From assembly GCA_003559755.1 (NCBI GenBank), contig PWKM01000098.1:1-5389 (forward strand): a stretch of DNA of 5,389 nt. Reading direction: 5' to 3'. The stretch comes from Planctomycetota bacterium. Lineage in GTDB: Bacteria; Planctomycetota; PUPC01. The position numbers and the translations under genes are program-made. The notes below the pieces were generated by a model. That model did no database searches. It was not told the origin of the DNA and saw only the letters and a list, made by a program, of their open reading frames with translations. The stretch's first letter is position 1. Each line of letters starts with the position of its first letter. Of this stretch, positions 1-4,880 are shown in pieces.

Positions 1-62
1 CCACGCTGTGGCGTCGGATGAAAGAGCTCGACATCACCTGGCCGAAGTATCGCCCCCCATGA
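1..62 (+). CDS. C-terminal tail of a probable NtrC-type / Fis-family HTH transcriptional regulator (partial)
   Basis: The plus-strand frame starting at base 3 reads TLWRRMKELDITWPKYRPP and stops at TGA (60-62). The opening TLWRRMKELDI strongly resembles the recognition helix of the Fis-type HTH that ends sigma-54-dependent (NtrC/AtoC-like) response regulators, typically written 'RTTLWRKMKELGI'. The short proline-rich tail after it is normal for such proteins. If correct, the missing part lies upstream of the window and would carry a receiver and an AAA+ domain. This is the only plus-strand gene seen, and it converges on the minus-strand operon that ends at 463. With only 19 residues visible the family call rests on one helix; another Fis-type HTH protein is possible. 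Confidence 0.6.
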   Translation, partial: TLWRRMKELDITWPKYRPP

Positions 63-75
63 TTCGGCCTTGCGG

Positions 76-131
76 CGGGCGGTGTTTCATCTCGGTACGC
101 ATGAAACGCCTGAAACGCCGCCCGTGAAACA
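76..131. repeat. Three TGAAAC copies able to pair alternatively with one GTTTCA arm
   Basis: TGAAAC occurs at 102-107, 111-116 and 125-130; one complementary GTTTCA sits at 84-89. Two mutually exclusive plus-strand hairpins are possible. In one, 81-90 pairs with 101-110 (one G-U, 10-nt loop). In the other, 76-89 pairs with 111-124 (14 bp with one G-U, 21-nt loop). The third copy extends to a 7-bp match, TGAAACA 125-131 with 83-89. The set begins 14 nt after the regulator stop, so a 3'-end or termination role for that transcript is plausible. No U-tract follows, so it is not a textbook intrinsic terminator. Confidence 0.4.
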
Positions 132-260
132 TTCCAGCAGCGCAGCACGCCTGTCCCGGCTCAAGAGCCGTCCGCCGTGGTTCCGTATCTTCCTGCACCG
201 CTGTATGTTGCGATAATCTCCGGAAAAACGCGAAAAATGGGCCGGTATGGCACGCAGTTT

Positions 261-275
261 GCTCTTTATAAGAGC
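261..275. repeat. Short palindrome GCTCTT-TAT-AAGAGC
   Basis: Perfect 6-bp arms (261-266 and 270-275) surround TAT. It could be a small hairpin or a protein-binding half-site pair. No gene start lies close by on either strand, so there is no evidence that it is an operator. Confidence 0.3.
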
Positions 276-340
276 GAATGAGTGATAGGCGGCTGGAATC
301 GGCCAACGGTCGCTTGTCCAGTTTCGGGTGTGTTGCCCGA

Positions 341-405
341 ATAAATGAAGGGACAGTCCCTGTGAGAGTCCTCCCCCTCTTCAGGACTGTCCCTTCATTA
401 TTTTT
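341..405. terminator. Strong hairpin with T-run between convergent genes; probable bidirectional terminator, REP-like sequence
   Basis: Positions 344-359 and 384-399 are perfect 16-bp inverted repeats (AATGAAGGGACAGTCC and its complement). The stem can continue with 361-362/382-383 and 365-368/377-380. On the plus strand the stem is followed by TATTTTT (399-405), a good U-tract. On the minus strand the following sequence is T-rich but interrupted (TTCATTTATT). It lies 281 bp after the plus-strand regulator and about 64 bp after the minus-strand pyrophosphorylase stop (463), so it could end both transcripts. Each arm has its own palindromic core (GGGACAGTCCC at 350-360; GGACTGTCC at 384-392). 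That nested symmetry also resembles REP-type elements mobilised by RAYT transposases. No such transposase is present here; the REP reading is inference. Confidence 0.65.
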
Positions 406-462
406 GTGAGCTATTCGTCGGACTCTCCCCGTTTGCCGGCGCCCCGCCGCGTGCTTTACGGC

Positions 463-1833
463 TTATTCCAGGTAAATGCGATCTCGTCCGGAGAGGTCCG
501 ACAGCCCGGCCTCCGCAAGGTGATCCGCGTTGAGGTCGAACAGCGGGCTGATCTCCACGGCGACATCATCGGGGGCGACGATGCCGGCCCGGGCGAGCCG
601 CCGCCGGTCCCGGGCCATCAGCGCCGCCCGGCAGGTCGCGGGTGAGTCGTCGCCCTCGGCGTTCTTTACCGGTGCGAACTCGTCCGCCCGGCTGACCTCC
701 ATGACAACCGGATTGCGGGCGAGCGGGATGGCGTCGAATACGAACCGCTCGACCTTGCGTCCGTTCGGTTCCTTCGGCTCAATCCGCTCGCCTTCCGTGT
801 TGACGTAGGGGATGCGTTTGCGGGCGACGTGGAAGGGGAGGTCCACCTCGGCCATGCGTCGGGCGAACTGGCGGTCGATCACGTGCACGGCGATGCTCCC
901 GTATCGGTACTTCAGCGAGCCGTCATGTCGTCGGGCCCGCTTCAGGTCGTCACTCATGTCGCTGTATTCGATGACTCGGAGCTCGCCGTCCACGTACCCG
1001 AACACGCCGAGCTTCTCCATCGGTTCTCGCTTCTCCAGGACTTTGCTCGACATGTCCGACTCGGCCCGGATATGTTCGCCGATGAACAGCGGATCGATGG
1101 TCGGCACCAGCGGGTTGTCCACCTGGACATACGAGATGTGCTCGATCCCCCGGCGAGCCATGTCGTCCAACGCGCCGCCCGCGAGCAAGGCGTGGTATGC
1201 GCCGCCGTGCCCGTCGGGGCTGACGAATACCCGGTCGGGCGCGGCGAGGATGAACCGCCCGGCCTTGTCGAACGCGGGCAGTACCCTCTGCGGGCACAGC
1301 AACACGTTCTCGCCCCCCAGGCCGAAGTGATCGTTCTGCTCGAAAAACGAACGGATGGCGGCGTCGTTCGTGCGGCTGGTCATCACGTAGAACGGGATGG
1401 CGGCCCCGTGCCGCCGTGCGGCCGCCAACGTCTTCTCGGCGTGGACCTGGAACAGGGATTTTCCGCTGATCGGGCCAATCCGATAGCATCCCTTCGGGCC
1501 GTCATAGCCCAGCCGGGACCCCTGGCCGCCCGCAACCACAAACGCAGCAACCGTCCCGGCCCCGATGGCCTCGGCCCCGATCTGGCGGGCTGCCCGCACG
1601 CTCTCGGGCGGACGCGACAGCGGGAGCACCGGTGCCGGCTCGAAGTCGCTGACCGACCGTTCCGGCCCGTCCTGACCGGCGATGTCGGCCAGGCGGGCGA
1701 CGAGATCGTAGTCGAACTCGGCGAGCTGGCGTTCGAGCCGCGCGCGGGCCGACGGTTCGAGCTTGCTCAGATGTTGGACGATGTGGTCCTGCCCCGTTCG
1801 CTCGAGGTCGCGGACCAGCGTCGTGTCGGTCAT
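463..1833 (-). CDS. UAP1-like UDP-sugar pyrophosphorylase (probable UDP-N-acetylglucosamine diphosphorylase, UDPGP family)
   Basis: This 456-residue enzyme belongs to the eukaryote-type UDPGP family and should couple UTP to a sugar 1-phosphate, giving a UDP-sugar and pyrophosphate in the cytoplasm. The nucleotide-binding loop is at residues 101-115 (AGGQGSRLGYDGPKG), followed by GKSLFQ (124-129), PDGHGGAY (206-213), QVDNPLVP (237-244), KVLEKREPMEKLGVFGYVDG (from about residue 266), a VIEYSDMS segment, LPFHVARKRIPY, and FAPVKN (386-391) with its following DDSPATCR. The KVLEK, VEYS, LPFHVA and F.PVKNA blocks match human-type UAP1 better than UDP-glucose pyrophosphorylases, which favours UDP-GlcNAc. 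The GHGG residue pattern instead echoes the GHG of UDP-glucose enzymes, so sugar choice is uncertain. The start at 1833 is chosen because its ATG overlaps the upstream stop (ATGA), GGGGA lies 9-13 nt upstream, and homology begins only later; a 21-codon upstream extension would run into the previous gene. It is the last gene of the operon. Confidence 0.88.
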   Translation of the reverse strand: MTDTTLVRDLERTGQDHIVQHLSKLEPSARARLERQLAEFDYDLVARLADIAGQDGPERSVSDFEPAPVLPLSRPPESVRAARQIGAEAIGAGTVAAFVVAGGQGSRLGYDGPKGCYRIGPISGKSLFQVHAEKTLAAARRHGAAIPFYVMTSRTNDAAIRSFFEQNDHFGLGGENVLLCPQRVLPAFDKAGRFILAAPDRVFVSPDGHGGAYHALLAGGALDDMARRGIEHISYVQVDNPLVPTIDPLFIGEHIRAESDMSSKVLEKREPMEKLGVFGYVDGELRVIEYSDMSDDLKRARRHDGSLKYRYGSIAVHVIDRQFARRMAEVDLPFHVARKRIPYVNTEGERIEPKEPNGRKVERFVFDAIPLARNPVVMEVSRADEFAPVKNAEGDDSPATCRAALMARDRRRLARAGIVAPDDVAVEISPLFDLNADHLAEAGLSDLSGRDRIYLE

Positions 1834-3122
1834 GTGCCGTTTTCCCCGGACGCCGTCGCATTCTCGCGTATGCGGTCGAGAATACGGCGCGTCCATTCAT
1901 TTCGCTCGTTCTCTATCCCGGCCCCTTGGACCATCCTCGCGGCGAGGGACGGGGTCAGTTTTTCGAGTCCTTTGGCCCCCGCGAAACGGACGAACCAATC
2001 GTCGTCGCCGATCGCTCGCACGAGCAAGCTGGCCGCCTGGTCCTGGCCGCAGTGGGCGAGTGCGAGTGCGGCGGCCCGGCGGACCTCGCGCGGCGCCTCG
2101 TCCTCGATCCGCATCCCGACGTTGGTCATCAATGTGTTCCGCGCCCGCAGGTCGGAGTCGTCCTCGATAACCTCGTATCGGCCGCGCGACAGGAAGATGC
2201 CGGCGGCGTATATGGCGCTCTGCCTGACCGACGGCTCGGGGTCGCGGACAAGCCGGAGGAGCATCGAGTCGGGGCCCAACGCGGCGGCGATCATCCAGGC
2301 CGCCTGGGCACGGACACGCCGGTTCGTGCTGTGAACTCGGTGTTGCAGGTAGTCCTGAATGTCATCATCAGACTCCCCGCCTTCGGCGACAGCGTCGAAC
2401 CATCGGGCGGACGAGGGGTCCCGTTCGAGCGCTCGGGACAGGTAAGGGCGGAGCGATTCGGGCGTGAGCTCGCCGTGCTCGGCCAGGGCGCTGAGGAACG
2501 CGGCCGTCATTCGTATGTCCAGAGAGCGATCGCCGAGCAGCGGTTCCACCAGAGCGGCCGTATCGTCCGGCGCGGCCTGATACAGCGCCCGGAGGGTGAC
2601 CATCCGGATGAGGGGGTGCTGCTCGTCGATCATCTGCGCGATGATGTCGATGTGCTCGTCGCCCGTGAGGTCGGCCAACTCCCAGGCGGCGGCGGCCCGG
2701 ACATCCGGGTCCCTGTGCCGCAGGCCGCGAACGACCGGCCGCAGCGGCTCGGGATAGCTTCGGATGAGCCCGACCGTGGGGCCGTATGACCGGAACGAGG
2801 TGTAGAAAATCCAGATGACAAGGATCGCCCCGAGGGCCGCCGCCAGGCCGATGGCGATCTGTTTCTTCCGCTTCAGGCCGACTTCGGCGAGTACCTTCTC
2901 GGCCCGCTCCCGCCGCTCGCGCGCCGCAGCGAGCCGTTCATATTCCTCCGACAGCGAACCGATATCCTGGCCGATATCGCGTTTCGACTGACCCTGGGCC
3001 TCTTCCTCGGACGGAATCTGGACCGGCTGTCCGCAGTTGGGGCACTTGGCCACTTTGCCGGCGAACTGGTCTTCGACCGCCAGTACCTTGTTGCAGGTGC
3101 ATTTGAAACGGATTTTCGCCAT
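1830..3122 (-). CDS. Zinc-ribbon, single-pass membrane, HEAT-repeat protein
   Basis: This is a 430-residue protein with clear modular structure. Residues 1-37 form a compact zinc ribbon with C8, C10, C27 and C30 (CTC...CPNC), a module common at the N-termini of planctomycete proteins. Residues 38-87 are charged and probably helical, with a short coiled-coil-like stretch around 57-80. Residues 89-110 (AIGLAAALGAILVIWIF) form one transmembrane helix preceded by KRKK. From about 120 to 415 come repeated helical pairs with DPDVRAAAAWELA-, DEQHPLIRMVTLRAL- and DPEPSVRQSAIYAAG-type units, typical of HEAT/PBS-lyase-like repeats. By the positive-inside rule the zinc ribbon should be cytoplasmic and the HEAT array outside, though this needs testing. 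HEAT arrays bind other proteins, so a scaffold role is inferred; no catalytic residues are seen. It starts 14 nt after the NUDIX stop with only a weak GAG upstream, and its stop overlaps the next start by 4 bp, implying translational coupling on both sides. Confidence 0.85.
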   Translation of the reverse strand: MAKIRFKCTCNKVLAVEDQFAGKVAKCPNCGQPVQIPSEEEAQGQSKRDIGQDIGSLSEEYERLAAARERRERAEKVLAEVGLKRKKQIAIGLAAALGAILVIWIFYTSFRSYGPTVGLIRSYPEPLRPVVRGLRHRDPDVRAAAAWELADLTGDEHIDIIAQMIDEQHPLIRMVTLRALYQAAPDDTAALVEPLLGDRSLDIRMTAAFLSALAEHGELTPESLRPYLSRALERDPSSARWFDAVAEGGESDDDIQDYLQHRVHSTNRRVRAQAAWMIAAALGPDSMLLRLVRDPEPSVRQSAIYAAGIFLSRGRYEVIEDDSDLRARNTLMTNVGMRIEDEAPREVRRAAALALAHCGQDQAASLLVRAIGDDDWFVRFAGAKGLEKLTPSLAARMVQGAGIENERNEWTRRILDRIRENATASGENGT

Positions 3123-3136
3123 CGCTGTTGCTCGAT

Positions 3137-3574
3137 TCAGTCGTTGTCGATGCAGACCGTCGCCAGGGCGTCCTCGATGATCCTGTCGTGGTCGAATGCC
3201 ATCGGAGGCAGTGATTCAGCCGTGTACCACGCGGCGTCGATCGCGTCGGAGGCGGGACGCGGCTCGATCGGGCGTTCCACCTGTGCCAGGAAAACGATCG
3301 ATACGGTGTGTCCCCGCGGATCGCGGCCGGGGTCGCCATAAGCCCGGAACTGGCCCAGCGGCACGTCTCGAAGCCCGGTCTCTTCCTCGAGTTCCCGGGC
3401 CGCCGCGTCCGCCAGCGGCTCGTTCTCGTCGACAAACCCGCCCGGCAAAGCCCAATGGCCCCGGAACGGAGGGTTCTTGCGCTTGATCAGAAGAATATCG
3501 CGATCCCGTGTCAGCAGCACGATATCAACCGTTACCGCAGGCCGGGGATAGTCGTAACGGTAGTTGCCCGACAT
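3137..3574 (-). CDS. NUDIX hydrolase (ADP-ribose-pyrophosphatase-like, COG1051 type)
   Basis: This 145-residue protein carries a complete NUDIX box at residues 46-68: G46, E52, then REL(60-62), E64-E65 and G67-L68, matching GX5EX7REUXEEXGU. The catalytic metal-binding glutamates are intact. The flanking sequence, YDYPRPAVTVDIVLL near the start, FRGHWALPGG before the box and YGDPGRDPRGHTVSIVFLA after it, is typical of ADP-ribose/NAD-related NUDIX proteins. It should hydrolyse a nucleoside diphosphate linked to another group, releasing a nucleoside monophosphate. The exact substrate cannot be read from sequence. It has no C-terminal DNA-binding domain, so it is not an NrtR regulator. The start at 3574 is the only in-frame ATG before the conserved region, and no start codon is seen just upstream. 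It is the first gene of the operon and has no Shine-Dalgarno; the promoter lies directly against the ATG. Confidence 0.9.
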   Translation of the reverse strand: MSGNYRYDYPRPAVTVDIVLLTRDRDILLIKRKNPPFRGHWALPGGFVDENEPLADAAARELEEETGLRDVPLGQFRAYGDPGRDPRGHTVSIVFLAQVERPIEPRPASDAIDAAWYTAESLPPMAFDHDRIIEDALATVCIDND

Positions 3575-3581
3575 GTAAAAA

Positions 3582-3611
3582 ATTATACCGAATATCCGAG
3601 CACCGATGCAA
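3582..3611 (-). promoter_or_regulatory. Promoter of the NUDIX-HEAT-pyrophosphorylase operon, predicted leaderless start
   Basis: On the minus strand TTGCAT (3606-3611) and a perfect TATAAT (3582-3587) are separated by 18 bp, a close match to a housekeeping sigma-70 promoter. Only 7 nt (TTTTTAC) separate the -10 box from the ATG at 3574. Transcription normally begins about 7 nt after the -10 box, so the mRNA should begin at or within a few bases of the A of ATG. There is no ribosome binding site, consistent with leaderless translation. The element stands out as AT-rich in a GC-rich neighbourhood. Confidence 0.72.
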
Positions 3612-3736
3612 GCCGCCCGGCGGATACACAGTCCGGGTAGTGCCGCGGGGCTGGACGAGGCGGGCGGGGTGCCGGTACCGGAACAGCAACTGCATCGGGC
3701 CGACTGCGGGGCGTCCTGGCGCTCCGTTGGCCCCGG
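3612..3736 (-). other. Short intergenic region after the methyltransferase; weak GC-rich hairpin
   Basis: No gene is supported here. Just after the methyltransferase stop the minus-strand transcript can form a GC-rich hairpin (arms 3730-3735 and 3707-3712, 17-nt loop), but no U-tract follows, so it is at best a weak or Rho-assisted terminator. A perfect 10-bp palindrome CCGGTACCGG occupies 3672-3681, and CGATGCA (3604-3610) is inverted at 3691-3697, overlapping the -35 region of the downstream promoter. These are small enough to be chance in GC-rich DNA. Confidence 0.3.
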
Positions 3737-4519
3737 TCAGCCCGACCCGAACACCTTGTACGGCGGCCGCGGCGGCTCGGCCATCTTCGCGCCGACCACC
3801 ATGATCTCCATCTCGTCGAGGTCGATGGGGCGCCTGCCCCAGTCCCCGGCCGTCCCGCCCCAGATGTCGGTGACCTCGATACCGGCCAGGCCGAACAGGA
3901 GGACCAGTTCGGTGGGGAAGAACGCCCGTTCGCGAAGGGGCGGCGAGTCGCCGCCCTCGGGCGAGCACTCGGAGCGCTCGGTGAGGGTGACGGGGTCGAA
4001 CTCGCCCTCGCGGACGCTGCTGATCGAGTGCTTCCGGCACATCGCAAACGCATTGAGCACGGTGAACAGGCATCGTGCCCCCGGTCTCATCGCCCGGGCG
4101 ATATTGCGGAGGATGGCCAGCGGCTGGCCGATGGGTTCGTCCCCGGCGCCGAGCAGCCCGAACGCCCCTTCGCACAGGCAGACCGCGGCGTCGAAATCGG
4201 CGAAGAGGTCGAAGTTCGCCGCGTCCGACTCGATCCAGGTCACCTCGACACCCGCCCGTCGGGCGTTGAGGCGGGCCTGGTCGAGCATCCCCGATGAGAT
4301 GTCGATGCCGGTGACCCGAAGCCCCCGGCGTGCCAGTTCGATGGCGTGCCGACCGGTCCCGCAGCCCACGTCAAGCAGGGCCATCCCCGGCTTCAGCCGC
4401 AGTTCTTCCACCAGGAAATCGACCTCGGCGATGGTATTCCGGGTGAAGTCGTTTTCCTCATAGTCGGGGGCGTGTCCGTTGAAGAACGTCGCCCATCCCG
4501 AGCGCGGCGGCCGTTTCAT
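3737..4519 (-). CDS. Class I SAM-dependent methyltransferase
   Basis: This 260-residue protein has the Rossmann-fold methyltransferase signature. Motif I is at 48-58 (LLDVGCGTGRH), the end of strand beta-2 is VTGIDIS (69-75) with D73 expected to bind the SAM ribose, and an acidic SDAANFDLF segment precedes FDAAVCLCEGAFGLL, the motif IV region. The N-terminal DYEENDFTRNT...EVDFLVEEL is shared by a broad group of uncharacterised methyltransferases of the UbiE/Methyltransf_25 type. The C-terminal half (about 160-250) is less conserved and presumably forms the acceptor site, so the substrate is unknown. ATG at 4519 is preceded by GGAGAG (4526-4531) with a 6-nt spacer, which fixes the start. It is flanked by more than 160 bp on each side and probably forms its own transcription unit, with no evident partner among its neighbours. 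Confidence 0.87.
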   Translation of the reverse strand: MKRPPRSGWATFFNGHAPDYEENDFTRNTIAEVDFLVEELRLKPGMALLDVGCGTGRHAIELARRGLRVTGIDISSGMLDQARLNARRAGVEVTWIESDAANFDLFADFDAAVCLCEGAFGLLGAGDEPIGQPLAILRNIARAMRPGARCLFTVLNAFAMCRKHSISSVREGEFDPVTLTERSECSPEGGDSPPLRERAFFPTELVLLFGLAGIEVTDIWGGTAGDWGRRPIDLDEMEIMVVGAKMAEPPRPPYKVFGSG

Positions 4520-4567
4520 ATCTGTCTCTCCGGTGTTGCGTTTCTGGGCGCAAGGCGAACGAATTAT

Positions 4568-4601
4568 GGGTAATGATACCCCGTCCGTGGCGGATTGTCG
4601 C
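4568..4601 (-). promoter_or_regulatory. Candidate methyltransferase promoter with a palindrome over the -10 box
   Basis: On the minus strand, TATCAT (4573-4578, five of six consensus positions) lies 17 bp downstream of GCGACA (4596-4601, four of six). This would give a leader of roughly 45 nt before the ATG at 4519. The -10 box lies inside the inverted repeat GGGTA-ATGA-TACCC (4568-4581), a possible operator. An alternative -10, CATAAT, lies slightly downstream but has no acceptable -35. The assignment is tentative. Confidence 0.35.
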
Positions 4602-4639
4602 CGGTTTGGGCGGCACGGTCATTCGTGAGCAGATGCCGG

Positions 4640-4695
4640 CACCGCCCGCCAACATAGACGGGCGAAGAGAACCGGCCGGCGGGGGCTCGATTGCG
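4640..4695 (-). terminator. Possible GC-rich hairpin after the feo operon (weak)
   Basis: Downstream of the small Cys-rich protein stop (4696) the minus-strand transcript can form CGCCCG/CGGGCG (4659-4664 with 4643-4648, 10-nt loop), with further GCCGG-rich complementary sequence around it. No U-tract follows, so intrinsic termination would be inefficient. The placement after the last feo gene and before the methyltransferase promoter is reasonable, but the evidence is weak. Confidence 0.25.
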
Positions 4696-4866
4696 CTACT
4701 TCCGCTCCGAATCGCTCGAAGCCGGATCGTCGTCGAGGCAGGAGGTGCAGTTTTTCCCGGGACAGCCCGCGCAGCCCTCCTCCTTGCCGGAGGCGATCCG
4801 AGCGAGCTTGAACCCGACGAACACCGCCGCCGCGACGACGATGAGTATGACGATCAGGTGCTCCAT
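4696..4866 (-). CDS. FeoB-associated Cys-rich membrane protein
   Basis: This 56-residue protein has the standard layout of the FeoB-associated Cys-rich family. A transmembrane helix at residues 4-22 (LIVILIVVAAAVFVGFKLA) is followed by a short tail with C32, C35, C40 and C43 (CxxCxxxxCxxC) and an acidic end rich in Asp and Ser. Members are encoded next to feoB and are thought to assist Fe(II) import, perhaps by binding iron or stabilising the FeoB complex; the mechanism is not settled. The start at 4866 is chosen because AAAGGGG lies just upstream and the membrane helix begins immediately. A longer in-frame extension to 5046 would overlap feoB and has no membrane or family character. It follows the feoB stop by 11 nt and is surely cotranscribed with it. 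Confidence 0.87.
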   Translation of the reverse strand: MEHLIVILIVVAAAVFVGFKLARIASGKEEGCAGCPGKNCTSCLDDDPASSDSERK

Positions 4867-4880
4867 TAAAGGCCCCTTTA
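4867..4880 (-). promoter_or_regulatory. Ribosome binding site embedded in a palindrome spanning the feoB stop
   Basis: Minus-strand TAAAGGGGCCTTTA has perfect 6-bp arms around GG. Its first three bases are the feoB stop codon, its AAAGGGG is the Shine-Dalgarno for the small gene, and its last base touches the ATG. A weak hairpin here would hide the Shine-Dalgarno until a ribosome finishing feoB opens it, which would couple translation of the two genes. The stem is short and AU-rich, so this is a suggestion only. Confidence 0.4.

Larger units (their letters stand above)
63..462. other. 400-bp intergenic region between convergent genes; hairpin-rich, no supported gene
   Basis: This stretch separates the regulator stop (62) from the pyrophosphorylase stop (463). 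It is less GC-rich than the flanking genes. I found no ORF with a recognisable protein or credible ribosome binding site. It contains several inverted repeats: overlapping alternative hairpins built on TGAAAC copies (76-131), a short palindrome (261-275), a TTCGGG/CCCGAA hairpin (323-328 with 336-341, 7-nt loop) and the strong hairpin at 344-399. The density of palindromes suggests termination or RNA-end-stabilising elements, or relics of small palindromic repeats, rather than coding DNA. Confidence 0.6.

Noticed and set aside
34..306. A 90-codon minus-strand frame between the regulator tail and the hairpin region
   Set aside because: It overlaps the regulator 3' end, has no Shine-Dalgarno, no recognisable family and a composition unlike the neighbouring genes; it also crosses the alternative hairpins.
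1834..1896. A 21-codon N-terminal extension of the pyrophosphorylase
   Set aside because: It lies inside the 3' end of the HEAT gene, while the ATG at 1833 gives a classic ATGA overlap with GGGGA suitably spaced.
829..2334. A 501-codon open frame on the plus strand opposite the pyrophosphorylase and HEAT genes
   Set aside because: It lies fully antisense to two genes with strong protein homology, spans their junction, has no recognisable domain, and is Arg/Pro/Ala-rich as expected from a shadow frame in high-GC coding DNA.
3672..3681. Perfect 10-bp palindrome CCGGTACCGG
   Set aside because: Short GC-rich palindromes are common by chance at this base composition, and it is not positioned as an operator or terminator.
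3525..4175. A 216-codon minus-strand frame overlapping the methyltransferase and running into the NUDIX start
   Set aside because: It is Arg/Gly/Pro-rich with no domain, conflicts with the clear methyltransferase frame, and would run through the operon promoter.
4458..4655. A 65-codon minus-strand frame just upstream of the methyltransferase
   Set aside because: It overlaps the methyltransferase start in another frame and has no recognisable family or convincing ribosome binding site; the region is better read as a promoter and leader.
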